A stretch of DNA of 64,000 bases from Dolomedes plantarius (taxonomy: Eukaryota; Arthropoda; Arachnida; Araneae; Dolomedidae): contig OU015497.1 in NCBI GenBank assembly GCA_907164885.2, positions 69,483,429 to 69,547,428 of the forward strand. The letters run 5' to 3'. Both the position numbers and the translations under genes were made by a program. The notes under the pieces were generated by a model. That model ran no database searches. It was not told where the DNA came from and saw only the letters and a list, made by a program, of their open reading frames with translations. Shown piece by piece: positions 13,319 through 25,129 of this stretch (position 1 is its first letter; the number at the start of each line of letters is the position of its first letter).

Positions 13319-13700
13319 TAGGAATCATCTGATGAAGAAAACGAAAGGAAGAATACATTTGGATTTGAGAGCGATAGTGATTTGAGTGAAGAAGATATAG
13401 AAACAAATAATAACAGTTGTGAATCTGAACAATATATTTCGGATGATGATGATAATAATGATTCAGGGAAAAGAAAGGATGAGGACAAGTTCTATGTTGG
13501 TAAGGATAAATCTTCTAAGTAGCGGAAATTGAAGTATGCAAACTGCTAAAAGACGAAAAAATTAATAATATGAAAGTGGTACCTGGCCTAAAACACCATG
13601 CCAAGGATATAGAGGATGAAATAGGATCATTTTTGAAAATAATTGATATAAATATGCTTGATGAAATTTTGGAGTGTACAAATAACTACATAAGCATTTA
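13319..13700 (+). pseudogene. piggyBac-type transposase, N-terminal fragment
   Basis: The translation is an acidic leader (SDLSEEDIETNN, ISDDDDNND) followed by KFYVGKDKSSK, a stop, RKLKYAN, and then KVVPGLKHHAKDIEDEI...DINMLDEILECTNNYI. This order of acidic leader, Trp/Lys segment, 'PG' and 'TN.YI' matches the start of piggyBac transposases (DDE_Tnp_1_7). The catalytic domain is absent. 'cgcgcgtcgt' near 13158 and 'acgacgcgcg' near 13852 could be remains of inverted ends, but no TTAA is seen. Confidence 0.6.
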
Positions 13701-13867
13701 AAAACAATTTACTATCATTTGAATGTGACATCATTTGTATTTTGAAACAATAAGGTCAATATTTTATATCTTAATAAATTTATTATCAATATTCATTCAC
13801 TTTTGTCGTTTTTTGGGCCCAAAACGGTAAAATAACATCTGTCGTAAAAAATACGACGCGCGCTCTC

Positions 13868-14521
13868 TCATGTATAATTGCTGAGCACGCGTGCTGGAAA
13901 GTTAATGCTGGAACCTGAAGGCATTTTTTCTCGATTTTTATCCTCCTTAACTTTAGTTTTATCCTCTTTTGACGAAGTCTCTTTAGATCTTGCTTCATCA
14001 GAATCGTTATTAATTAAATTCCTTAATTCTGCTTCAGTTTTGGGAAGATTAAGCTCTTCGCACCCGGGCGTTTTAATGTTGACTACGTCTACAACTTCCG
14101 GAGCATCAGTTGAACTACTTACAGTAAAACTCTGTGACAAACATTCATTCTCCTTCTCAATCTGGTTTTCTTGCACTTTATTTAAGACTATATTATCAAG
14201 CTGGTCTAAAGCATCCTCATTCGGCTGGGGACTTGAAACGATAACATCATTACCTAGCGAGTTCCTACTATCGTTTAAAGCATCTTTATTATCGTCAACT
14301 AATAAGTGTTCACTAACTTCCGTAACATATACTTCGTCCTCTACTACCTTTCCTTCATTAACAGATGTGTGAATATCATCTGAAATATCAGGTATATCAT
14401 TAATGAAACTATCAGATGATTTATTTTCTAAACCAGTAGCATTAGTATCGGCACTATTTTCAGGAAATTGCACTGATATTATCGCGTTATTCCATCTAGG
14501 ATCCCTTTCTTTATTAGCCAC
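13868..14521 (-). CDS. Uncharacterised acidic protein or exon, 217 codons
   Basis: This is the longest frame in the first 40 kb outside transposons. It opens with GTG after an in-frame TAG just upstream, so it is more likely an exon or a gene remnant than a complete gene. The product is rich in Asp, Glu, Asn and Ser (for example DIPDISDDIHTS and VVEDEVYVTEVSE) and has a Lys/Glu-rich end (SKEDKTKVKEDKNREK). No motif, membrane segment or zinc ligands are seen, so it is probably disordered. It lies about 300 bp downstream of a gag-like relic on the same strand and might belong to it. Confidence 0.35.
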   Translation of the reverse strand: MANKERDPRWNNAIISVQFPENSADTNATGLENKSSDSFINDIPDISDDIHTSVNEGKVVEDEVYVTEVSEHLLVDDNKDALNDSRNSLGNDVIVSSPQPNEDALDQLDNIVLNKVQENQIEKENECLSQSFTVSSSTDAPEVVDVVNIKTPGCEELNLPKTEAELRNLINNDSDEARSKETSSKEDKTKVKEDKNREKMPSGSSINFPARVLSNYT

Positions 14522-14720
14522 AAAAATACCTTGCTTTCGCTATCCTCAAAATAAAAATACTGTTTACTGCTCGGATAAGATAAGAAATTTGTTAACCCTT
14601 TATAAGGCGAAAAAAACTTTGCATGCACAAAAAGTAATTTATATAAAAAATGTTGCCTACAGATAACATATATTAAAATTCACAAGGTCATTTTTGTGTC
14701 AGTGTTGCCATTTTTATTTT

Positions 14721-14786
14721 ACAGGGTGGGAAATAATTTCCCTCTGCCCATGATGCTCTGGGAAATATCTTCCCACCACCCTATAA
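14721..14786. repeat. Compact nested inverted repeat
   Basis: 'cagggtgggaaataatttcc' is followed by 'gggaaatatcttcccaccac' and 'cctat', so the two halves fold on each other, and each half contains its own small GGGAA...TTCCC palindrome. It may be a minimal MITE-like remnant. Confidence 0.6.
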
Positions 14787-14833
14787 AAACCACATTACTA
14801 TATTGACACAAATACATTAGCAGTTTTCACAGG

Positions 14834-15214
14834 TTAACTTATATCATGTGAAACAACTTGCCAGTGCACGTAAGGTGCTTGCACATTATTTACTTTAAGT
14901 GCACTAATTTCACTATAACGCCGTGATATTCTGTTATTTCGCCCCCGGTACTGGTTTCGCTGTTGCTTTGAAATTCGCGAAAAATTTTGGCTGGGGTGGG
15001 GAATAAAACTTCTCGTACTCGAGTGAGGGTAAAGGGTAGCGAAGAAATGCCTATTGTCATGTTTAGCCAAAGCTTCAAAGAGAGCCTTGCCTCTAATATT
15101 TTTACTGTCCAAAAAATCTTGAACACTTGGCTTCAAACGCTGGATAACTATTTTTAAGATTACCGCTTCGGTCATCCTTTCTAAATATTCCTCACACTTT
15201 AGAATACTTACCAT
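14834..15214 (-). pseudogene. Retrotransposon Gag-like relic
   Basis: The 126-codon frame begins MVSILKCEEYLERMTEAVIL and continues with LKPSVQDFLDSKN and ALFEALAKHD. This is the pattern of the C-terminal capsid part of Ty3/gypsy Gag ('v..il...p.mteae.i..i..gL.p.v...l'). Upstream on the same strand (to about 15345), 'FLSVFPKTFNQIQIEAEIR' fits the preceding capsid helix but is interrupted by stops. There is no zinc knuckle, protease or LTR nearby. Confidence 0.45.
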
Positions 15215-15345
15215 AGCAAAATGTAACGCAGACTGGCATTCACGTTGCCTTAGCGAATGCCTTAGCGAATTTCAGCTTCAATTTGAATTTGATTAAAGGT
15301 CTTGGGAAAAACGCTAAGAAACTGTTGCTTGTACGACAAATAGTC

Positions 15346-15591
15346 ACACATGAGATTCCTGCTTTATATACACGTGTACCACTGCAATGCACTACCTCTT
15401 AAAGCCGCTAGAGGAATTTTAAGTTTATTCCCCTCATGGGTGCTATGATGCTGAAAGTAATACTCAATTTATTTAGAAATGGGCTTGAGGGGCCGCTATT
15501 GAAGGTGACTTCGAATGGCGTGACTTATTGAACCATAATGACGCATGGTAAATTTTCAGCATTGATTTGCCTTTAATCACTCATTTTCCAG
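15346..15591. other. No feature seen
   Basis: Short AT-rich spacer before the Helitron-like terminus. Confidence 0.4.
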
Positions 15592-16226
15592 TCTAATATA
15601 TAAAAATGAATGTTTGTATCTCTGTAATTGTATAGAAATCCACAGTTTAGGAGCAACGATCGTGAAATTTTACATACAGACGTCTTTAAAAACAGCCGAG
15701 GGTCTGAAGAACTTCAAAAATCGAAATTAATTACCGTTGATTTTTAATTAATAAAAACCAACAATTTGTAAGCTGTTACACTTTGTGGAATCACCCCTCT
15801 AAATATGGCGTCCACGTTAGGGTTAGCGGGCAAACAGCGAGCGAAAAGATAAAAATAAATAAAATCAAAAAATTTCAAGATATATATTAAACCAGAATAA
15901 TAAATGAAATTAATAATCTTTCTTGTCAGATTTTATACTCTAAAATAAATCGGATCCAACGGCATATTGACACTCTCACACGAGATGGAAAATTCGAATC
16001 AACCACGTTAAGTGTCACGATCTTTTTTAATCGCTACTGCAATCTCCCTAGCTTATGTCTTTATGTCTATTGAAGAGTTAAAGACTATGCTTCTATCCTG
16101 CTAACTTATTTCTCACTTAAAACTCCTCTTACTCCATAAATGTATGTATATTCACCAACCCATAGCAATTTTCCAAAAAACTCATTGCGTATATTTTTTA
16201 CTTTACTCACCAATTTTGTGTATAAT

Positions 16227-16287
16227 CGTGGCGTAGTCGTTAAAACGCTTCATTTGGTACCCCGTAAGACTCGGGTTCGAGTACGAG
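16227..16287 (+). other. tRNA-like promoter segment (SINE head remnant)
   Basis: 'gtggcgtagtcgttaaaacg' resembles box A and 'gggttcgagtac' resembles box B, about 45 bases apart. No complete cloverleaf with paired acceptor arms can be drawn, so a real tRNA gene is unlikely. Confidence 0.4.
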
Positions 16288-16927
16288 ATCGTGCAAATTT
16301 TGCTAAACCTGTATTTTCAGCTTTTTTATGAAGGCTTTTTTATTTCAGCTTTTATTTTATTATTTTTTTAATTATTATCTTTATTTTATTATTTTTTAAA
16401 TTATTATTTTTATTTTATTTTTTTTTCAGCTTTTTTATGATGAAAGATCGAATATAGCTGAAATCTGAGGAGTTTATTATACATTTATATATTTTTAATT
16501 GGTTTTCATATTATTAATGTGTATAACATTTCGTATGCTTTTTTTTCTATGTTATTTATACTGTGTTTAGTTTTTTAATGGATTTTGGTAGGTTTATTAT
16601 AAATTTATATATTTTATGTTTTACTTTCCAGAATTTTTTGCTCCATTGATAAAGGCTAAATCTTTTCTATGTTATTTATACTGTGTTTAGTTTTAAAAAT
16701 GATTTTGATTAACAAACATTCATCAATAATTTATTTCTGGGCATTGTATTGCTAACAATTAGGATAACTAACAATTTTTGAAGGAAGCGATTTTCGATTC
16801 ACAGATTTGCAATAGATGGCGCCACTATTTTAAACTTTTAGTACTCTATAAACCAACACCTCCTAAACGTGTTCCTAAACGAACGGTACATTCAAATTAA
16901 ATACAATGTCACTGTATGCAATTCATG

Positions 16928-16930
<3 letters not shown>

Positions 16931-16959
<29 letters not shown>
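16931..16959. repeat. (TA)n microsatellite
   Basis: About 14 TA units in the interior of the Helitron-like region. Confidence 0.95.
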
Positions 16960-16962
<3 letters not shown>

Positions 16963-17296
16963 AATACGACGATCAATGTATACGATGGATGTAAAAAAAA
17001 CAAAAAAATATATTAATAAAAAAATCGTAAGTTATATTTTTATAGACAAAATAATGTAGAAGAAAATATTCAAATTAAATCTCATAGGACATACTAAAGA
17101 ATATAGTACAGTTAATGTAGTACAATTTGAGGAACATATCTTTTACATTGTTTTAATATTTTTTTTAATAATGTCCAATCGTCTGCTGCATTAGCAAGAA
17201 AAAAAGTATTTTTTTGCCTATTTCGTTGTTATGTGAAGATAAATTTATTTAAAGTAACAGAAAAAGAAATCACGTGATCAGCTTTTAATAACTTAA

Positions 17297-18734
17297 CCTT
17301 TTACATGCCAATGTTTCTTTTTTGGAACACCATGTTTAATATTTTTTTAAAAATAAACTGTGATATCTGTCAGTTTGAAAAAATTACCGTATATTATAGA
17401 AGGCATGATTGATTTTTTGACTTTTTTTTTCAAATATGAATATTTTAGCGTAGAAAAATTTCTAAAAATCAGCTTTTTTCACAATTTTTACAGTACGTAA
17501 GAAAAAAAAATTCTATAAAATTCCTAAAAATTCATATCCACAGAAAAATTTCCCCATCGTACTTGCAAAGGACAAGTTTAACGAGTTAATAAAATAAAAT
17601 AAAATAATAACAAGAAATATGTCCTCAAGACTGCGTAAAATGCAATGTTCCAAAAAAGGAACATTGGCATGTAACGATATACAAAAGCAGTGATATCACA
17701 CGTGATCAGTGATTCTGCTGTCTGATTACTTAGAAAATTCAGCCGAACTTACAAAGCTGTATGCCCTACAAAAAGCAGACTCTTTAGGCGTCGACGCAAA
17801 TGACATTCGGCAGTTTCTTGGATTACTGTTGTTTAGTGGCTACCACTCAGTACCTGATGAAAATACATATTGGAGCTCTCAGGAAGATTTGCATATCCTA
17901 ATTGTTAACAATACAATGCCCAGAAATAAATTTCGGATGTTAAAAAAGTATTTCCACATTGTTGATAATAGTAAATTGGAACCAGGCGATAAATTAGGGA
18001 AAATTTCTCCCTTTTATAAAGAGGTTGGAAAAAAATTTCGTCAATTTGGATTTTTTTCATGAAAATATGAGTATCGATGAATCCATGGTTCCGTGTTATG
18101 GACATCGTTCGGCTAAGGTGTTCATACGTGGAAAGCCAATTCGCTTTGGTTTCAAAGTTTGGATGATCTGCTCAGCAAATGGTTATCCTTATACTATGTC
18201 TATCTACGGTGGAAAAAGTTCGAAAAATGAAAATTTGCCACTTGGATCAAAAGTCGTCTCCGAACTATTATCTTTTATTGACAATCCAGAGAAACGCAAA
18301 ATATTTTTCGATAACTTTTTTTACATCGTACAGTCTGCTGACAGATTTATCTAACAAAGGCTTTAAGGCAATCGGCACAGTGTGAGATTCCAGAACGGGA
18401 CAATGTTCTCTTAAAACAGCAAAAGAAATATCGAAATTTCAACGTGGAGAGTTTGATTACCGATGCGATGGAGAAGTTTATATGTGCCATTGGACCGATA
18501 GTTTTGTTGTAATTATTACATCAAATTTTATCACTCACGAACCATTAGGAAGAGCAAAAAGATATGTCCGAGGTAAAATAAAAGTTGATTTTCCTTAACC
18601 TTACATTATAAAATTATATAATAAAGGAATGAGTGGAGTACACCTGTTGGACCGACTTCCTGGAAGTTATCGAGCAAAGTTACGCAGCAAAATATGGTAC
18701 TTTATTCCTTGATCATAGTGTGGCATGTAAAAGG
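17297..18734 (+). mobile_element. piggyBac-type DNA transposon (PB-1)
   Basis: Perfect 13-bp TIRs, ccttttacatgcc (17297-17309) and ggcatgtaaaagg (18722-18734), are each flanked outside by TTAA (17293-17296 and 18735-18738), the canonical piggyBac target duplication. An extra inverted copy of the left end ('ttccaaaaaaggaacattgg') lies inside at about 17649-17675. At 1438 bp the element is shorter than autonomous piggyBacs (~2.5 kb). The transposase inside is broken and lacks an N-terminal acidic region. Confidence 0.93.
17709..18711 (+). pseudogene. piggyBac transposase, frameshifted
   Basis: The segments read, in order: a helical region (FLGLLLFSGYHSVPDENTYW and FRMLKKYFHIVDN), the first catalytic Asp in MSIDESMVPCYGHRSAKVF, the second in KIFFDNFF, and the last conserved block as MSGVHLLDR. 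The third catalytic Asp of the MGGVDxxD motif is His here. Frames change near 18060 and 18350, with stops at about 18382 and 18598. The Cys-rich C-terminal domain is not seen. It is inactive. Confidence 0.85.
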
Positions 18735-19045
18735 TTAAATTCTAAAAATTAATCTTTAAAAATTCACCAAAAATCATAAAATGGAGGTAAAAATTCGAAA
18801 AAGATTTCATATTAAAGGAATTTTTATGATCTTTTTCGTGATATAAATTTTATAACCCTCAAATTATTATTATTTTAAATGCAAACTTAAAAAAAGTTAC
18901 TAAAACAACTCAAAAATTTAATTTTAAAAAAATCTAAGAACTTTTCAAAAATTTTTCTTAGTGCACTCCTACACTATAAGAAGAATCGCCATGCAAAATT
19001 TCAGCCCTTTTATATCCCACGGTTTGGTCTGTACGTTGTATGTCA

Positions 19046-19077
19046 GTCAGTCAATCAGTCAGTCAGTCAGTTAGTTA
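19046..19077. repeat. (TCAG)n minisatellite
   Basis: Seven to eight 'tcag' or 'tcaa' units, the kind of tract often found near the 3' end of arthropod retroelements and Helitron-like elements. Confidence 0.85.
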
Positions 19078-19098
19078 CGGAACTGTTTTATATATATA

Positions 19099-19580
19099 TA
19101 TTATTATTACTATCTTTATATCGTAACGTTAACTTCATGCGCACGCATTATTTTCCTATGCTTTTTTATCTTTATTATAGCGTAATTTTCATATGATTTT
19201 AAACAACAATAATTTTTAACTGGCATTCAATTCGCTGTTAAAACTTTATATTTACACCCTATTTAAAAGAAGTAGGGTGTAAATTTTTCAAAGAGGATGT
19301 TTCAAGACCCAACTTCAAAGAAGTAGGGTGTAAATTGTAGGGTAGAAAGTTGGTAAAATCAAAATTTTGTGCAATGTATTTAATTTCTCGATTAAAAGTA
19401 GTTTTTTTTTCTAAAAATTAATTTATTTCGCTTGAAAAGCTAAATATTTTATGCACGCGGTTTATATTATTATTACTATCTTTATATCATAAAGTTAACT
19501 TCATACGCGAGCATTATTTTCATATGCTTTTTTTATTATTATGTTTATAATAGCTTTATTTTCATATGCTTTTAAACAAG
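19099..19580. repeat. Direct repeat pair, about 110 bp each, ~365 bp apart
   Basis: The block 'attattactatctttatatc' with 'gttaacttcat' and 'gcattattttc' at 19099-19212 recurs at 19465-19580 with ~85% identity by eye. Confidence 0.6.
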
Positions 19581-21854
19581 TATCGTTTTTATTCATATTA
19601 TGTTGGTTTTTTATTAATTAAAAATTAAGGGTAATTAATTTCGATTCCGGAAGTTCTTATTATCTTTATTTTCATATGCTTTTTCATTTACGAATTATTC
19701 AAATGTTGGTTAAAAAACTTATGTAATTCATACATTTGCGTGAGTTTAATTATTGTAATTAATAAATTTATATTTCTGGAGAGGATGTTCCAGGTTTTAG
19801 TGGTACTATGATGAAATGCTGAATCTACCAAAATTCTGAGGAGTTTATTATGGAGAGAAAAGGAATTTAATATGTAGAGGATGTTTATAGGAGTTTAATG
19901 TGGATAGGAGTTGAATGGTTTGCAGCCCTCAATCAAACACTTCATTTTTTAAGAGGCAACGCTAGAGTCATATCATGGTTCTATTGGAAATTTCAGCTAA
20001 ACCTGTAATTTCAGCTTCTTTTTATGCCCAAATGATAAAAGGCTAAATCTAGCTGAATTCCGAGGAGTTTATTATAATTTTATATATTTTTTTATTGGGT
20101 TTTCATTTTATTCATGTGTATAAGATTTCACATGTTTTTTTCTATGTTATTTAATACGTGTTTAGTTTAAAATTAATTTTGGTTAGCAAACATTAGACAA
20201 TTTGACATTTTTACTTTTCAGATTTTAGTGCTTCAATGATGAAAGGCTGAAATTTCTGAATTCTGAGATGTGTATAACATTTCACATATACTTTTTCTAT
20301 GTTATTTATACTGTGTTGATTTTGGTTAACAAATATTGTTAAAATCCCGGGCAATGCCGGGTACTTTAGCTAGTAGTATATAAGTATAATATCAAAATAC
20401 TTTCACAATTTTATCAATATACGAGTATAATACAGTACACGGTTCAAACTTCAATTATGTTGTTCGTTATAAACGTAAAAAGAACAACCAAGGTATATGT
20501 AACTGTCGGGTGCCAGTATAGAGTTTATGCACTTCTGGCCTCAGTTTTGGGTATGTATATCTTGAAGTTTTTTTTATTCTTCTTGATTATTTGTCAACAA
20601 ATATAGCCAGACAACTCTTATACTGGAATAAATTCATGAAGAAATTTGTGATTTCAAGATAAAAAAAAATAATGAAAATTTCTAAAAGTGGGAATGGAAT
20701 GATTGTTATAAAAATTGGTGAACAAAAATATTATATATAAAACTATTAAATTCTTTGGATTATTAAAAATGAGTAACGTCAGATTTTACAAAAAATAAGG
20801 TAAAAAATAATTAACACGTTAGGGGACTTACATATTAATTTTATACTTAAAAAAATATTAGAATAACATACTAAGTATTATACTTAATTAAGTAGTATTA
20901 TAACTTACAAATCTAGTTTTATAATTAATAAAATATCCATGAATGCACTGGAGTAGTCTTGCAAATAAAGTCAAAGAACTAGACGCTTCCTCATATAAAT
21001 TATTCATTCCTGAAAATGCAAATAATTGTACTTTTTTATTGTTCTGATATAAAAATTGGATTAAAATTAAGGTTTTTCCATGAGATACATTAAAGTTATT
21101 AAATGTGGGTGTGTGCAGTTATATACATTTTTCGGTGTTAAATATTATTTATCACCAAATAATATAATATTTTAGTATAAAATTCCAAACTTAATTCATT
21201 ATTATCTAGCAAAACAACGCTTACCTATATAGTTATTAAAAGTGCATACATTATGAATACATACATTATTTGGTAAATTTTATAATGTATTAGTAAAAAT
21301 AACGTGTACTTAATTAATGATTAGTCAGCACAGCAACTCTAAAAAATCATCATGGAAATAAAAATCAGCATAAATTTCTTAAACATTTCAATAATTCACA
21401 AATTTTTGAACAACTGTTATTTACGTACAAGATGATTGTTGTAAAAATTCGAGTGCCAAAATGACAAAATCAGTGACAGCTTTAAACAAAAAGGATTTTT
21501 TCAATAATTAGCCGTCATGAGCAGATGTGAGTGTCAGGAACGAATTAATATTTGATACGTGCGCATTTTGTAGTTTTCTTTATTAATACGACAGGAATCC
21601 TAAAAACTTGAGAGTATTTCACAAAAATGCTGACACACGAAGTAGGTATATTTTGTTTTTAAGTTATTGTGGGCAAAATAAATGAAAAGCAGGATGATTA
21701 TTTCCCTCAATTGCTTATTAAGATTGGGGAAAATTTTAAAAAAATATAAAGAAAAATATTTCAGAGGTCTGCGAAATATTTCAGATTCTGAGTAATGTCC
21801 TCTATTTATGAAAATAATTTTAATAATTAAAGGCCAGTTCTTTAATTCCATTAA

Positions 21855-21857
<3 letters not shown>

Positions 21858-21909
<52 letters not shown>
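21858..21909. repeat. (TA)n microsatellite at the duplication junction
   Basis: About 26 TA units. Confidence 0.97.
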
Positions 21910-21911
<2 letters not shown>

Positions 21912-22344
21912 AGTATGATACAAGCTGTAGCGATATAAATACCTTAGCGAACTTCATGGAAAACAAATTTGTAATATCAAGATAGATAATTGTTTGAAAA
22001 TAAGTAAAATTGGGTATAGAACGGCTATAAGAAGATTTAATTAAAGATTAAAAAAATGTAAAAAATTACTTGAATTTGTTTAACATTAGCTACAATATAC
22101 ATAAAAGAAAAAATGGATACTGAAGTTTTTGATAGATTTTCATTACTCGGAAAATTAGTTTTTATACTTCTTCAATCTCGCTAGAAAAATCAACGATTTT
22201 CACTATTTCTCAAAAGCTATTCTTTGATAAAAGTGAATGTTATTTTATTATTATCAGTAAATAATTTCATTAAAATATGGATTTTACATCAAACAGTATG
22301 CTGTTAATATAATTTTTTTAAAAATAATAATGTAAAGCTAATTA

Positions 22345-23882
22345 CCCTGCTCAAAAAAATTAGGGGAGCACATGGTTTTAACGAAATTACGCAAATACTT
22401 ACACCGATAAGTAACATAAAATAAATCATCCATAATTTAAAGCCTAGCAGGAAACAGAAGAAGAAAAGTTCATATGCAAATCAAAGTTCATGACGTCAAA
22501 AACCAGAAAAAGAACATAAGGGCGGAAATCGGGATGTTGCAGAAACGTCTGTTTCACTGCCTTAACTGTGAAATTCGATTCCTCGGTTATTCTTTTAGAG
22601 AAAAGGTGACTTGAATATGTCTAAACAACGTGATTTACCGGAATCCATGGCATGGCGTATTATAGGCATACTTGAATCCGGGCAAACACAACGTTGTGTC
22701 GCGGACACTGGTGGAGTCGCCAGAAGTGTCGTTGCAAGGCTGTGGAATCGATTCCAAGAAATAGGGAATGTTAGACGTCGACCAGGGCAAGGTCGGCCAC
22801 GTGCCACTACATCAACTGATGATCGGTATATACTGTTAACAGCTCGTCGAAACAGAACAGACAATGCTACTCAGCTGCAAAAACAGTTGCTCTTGCCAAC
22901 AGGACGAAGGGTGTCCAGCCAAACAGTACATAATAGGCTTCGTCAGGGAGGTCTCTATGCACGTAGGCCAATGGTCTTTATTCCGTTGACACACGCCAAC
23001 ATGCGGCCTGAAGAAGATGGGCTGCTGAACATCGAGATTGGGAGCAACATGATTGGAGCCAAGTACTGTTTACAGACGAGTCCAGATTCAGTCTTGAGTG
23101 TGACACCCGACGTGTTTTGGTATGGAGGGAAAGGAGCACTCGAAATAACCCCACAGTCATTCGTGAAAGGTCACAATACAGTCGAGCTGGTTTTATGGTA
23201 TGCATAGGTGGACGTACGGACCTGCATATCATTCATAATGGTACTTTGACGGCCCGAAGGTATGCAGACGAGATACTGAGACCTCATGTCATACGTTACG
23301 CTGCAGCCATTGGAGATTCCTTTGTTTTCAGCATAATAATGCCAGACCGCATACAGCTCGTCTTGTGGAGAACATGCTTGAAGCTGAAACAATACCGATT
23401 ATGGAATGGCCAGCGTGCTCTCCTGACCTGAATCCAATCGAGCATGTTCGGGACATGCTCGGATGACGCATTGCGGCGAGACCAAGGCCTCTTTTTACTC
23501 TCCGAGTTGGAGATTGCACTTCTTGGGGAGTGGAACAGTATTCCCCAAAGTCTTATAGATAACATCATCGCTTCCATGGAAAACAGGTGTGCAGCAGTCT
23601 TAGCTATTCGAGGAGATCACAGGCCTTATTAAAAATTTTGCATCATTTCTAAACAATACTTTTTTTATCGTTTACATGTATCCAAATTGTTGCCCTAAAT
23701 CATCTTTTCATGTTTTTTTCCATATTTTTAAAGAATTAAAGCTTAATTACGAAATTTTTAAAGTCTTTTTTTTTCTGTATTGCGCATTGATACGCGTATA
23801 CTATCCATTTTATGCTAATACGTGGCTGTCTCACACGGTTTTCTTAACTTCTTTGCTTTCTTCCCTAATTTTTTTAGCAGTG
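22345..23882 (+). mobile_element. Full-length Tc1-like transposon (Tc1-B, copy 2)
   Basis: Ends with 'ctgctcaaaaaaattagggg' near 22347 and the inverse 'cctaatttttttagcagtg' to 23882 are bounded by TA at 22343-22344 and 23883-23884. The 1538-bp element is the parent form of the deleted copy at 10727-11582. It lies inside one copy of a duplicated segment. Confidence 0.92.
22617..23632 (+). pseudogene. Tc1 transposase, nearly full length, frameshifted
   Basis: From ATG 22617 (MSKQRDLPESMAWRIIGILE) the first ~120 codons are intact: two helix-turn-helix domains joined by the GRPR-type linker RPGQGRPRATTS, up to VFIPLTHANMR near 22997. The reading frame then shifts repeatedly. The catalytic region survives in pieces (NPTVIRERSQYSRAGFMVC and SPDLNPIEHVRDML in another frame) to a final TAA at 23630-23632. 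Several indels make it inactive, yet the DNA is close to copy 1, so decay is recent. Confidence 0.88.
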
Positions 23883-24409
23883 TAGTTATCATAGCTTGTT
23901 AAAAATATAATTTGACCAGAAATAAACATGAACAGCAATTTCTTCATTTCGGTGATTCTCAAATTTTGATCAACTGTTATTTAAGCGTAATATGATTCTT
24001 TTAAAAATGCGTATCCCGAAATGTCAAAATCAGTCACAGCCTTAAACAAACAGTATTTATTCAATAATTAGCTATCTTGAGCATATGTGATTGTCAGGAA
24101 CCAATTAATATTTGACACGTGTATGCATTTTGTAGTTTTCTTTATTAATGCGACAGAAATCCTAAAATCTTGAGGACGTTTCACAAAAACACTGACACAA
24201 GATGTAGGTAAATTGCGGTTTTAAGTTATTGTGTGGAAAAATAAATGAAAATCAGAATGATTATTTTCCTCAATTGCTTATTAAAATCGGGGAAAATGAA
24301 AAAAAAAATCAAAGCTCTGCGAAATACCTCAGATTGCAAATAATGTACTCTAGTTATGAAAACTAATTTTGTTAATTAAAGGCCACTTCTTTATTTTCAT
24401 TATGAAGCA

Positions 24410-24624
24410 ACAACAGAACGCAAAAATTTTGAACTACGAGATGGGAGAGAATAATTTGTGATCATTAAAGTAGGAAACATTTTTCTTTTCCTTACCTTAA
24501 AATATTATTCTGATTGCTCATAATTACAGAAAGTTGGGACAACAACAACTACTACTATAGCAGAAAACAGCCACACATCGTAAAATATCCATTTTCCAAA
24601 GTGTATTTGTTTATACACACACAC

Positions 24625-24627
<3 letters not shown>
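24410..24627. other. No feature seen
   Basis: AT-rich spacer ending in a short (CA)n lead-in. Confidence 0.4.

Positions 24628-24717
<90 letters not shown>
24628..24717. repeat. (TA)n microsatellite
   Basis: 45 TA units preceded by a short ACACAC tract. Confidence 0.97.
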
Positions 24718-24720
<3 letters not shown>

Positions 24721-24937
24721 TCAATTGAGTAGATGCATCCTAAGACAAATAATGAGAAATAATTAATATAATCAATATTTAACTTAATTATAAGTGCTTA
24801 ACTTAATGATGAGTTTAATTTCAACTTAATTGAACGCATGTTAAATTGAACTGAACCACATTTAATTGTCTTACTTTTTGAATTGGTGTATTCTTTAATA
24901 GTTATTATGCTATATGTAGTTATTTAGTCTAGTATCT

Positions 24938-25128
<191 letters not shown>

Positions 25129-25129
25129 T

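Larger units (their letters stand above)
18740..20345. other. Repeat-rich interior of the Helitron-like region
   Basis: No gene. It holds a GTCA minisatellite, a ~370-bp-spaced direct repeat and degenerate AT-rich blocks shared with 16310-16700. Confidence 0.5.
15592..20373 (+). mobile_element. Helitron-like composite region
   Basis: The left end 'tctaatatataaaaatgaat' starts with TC, as Helitrons do. The right end has a small GC hairpin (cccgggcaatgccggg, 20346-20361) followed nine bases later by CTAG and then T, the layout of a Helitron 3' terminus. No Rep/helicase gene is visible. The interior has repeated blocks ('gaggagtttattat', 'tgttatttatactgtgttta') near 16470, 16590, 16660, 20060 and 20300, and a nested piggyBac element. 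A segment at 15709-15762 recurs inverted at about 19602-19655. More than one element may be involved. Confidence 0.4.
20590..24408. repeat. Diverged segmental duplication, second copy split by Tc1-B
   Basis: 20633-20720 resembles 21953-22040. 21368-21857 (block 'tttgtagttttctttattaa') clearly matches 23938-24408, including 'cctcaattgcttatta' and 'aattaaaggcca'. The copies meet at a (TA)n array (21858-21909). The second copy contains the Tc1-B transposon at 22345-23882, which therefore inserted later. No coding frame is preserved. Confidence 0.65.

Noticed and set aside
16227..16287. Functional tRNA gene
   Set aside because: Box-like segments exist, but the arms of a cloverleaf do not pair. 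It is better read as a SINE head.
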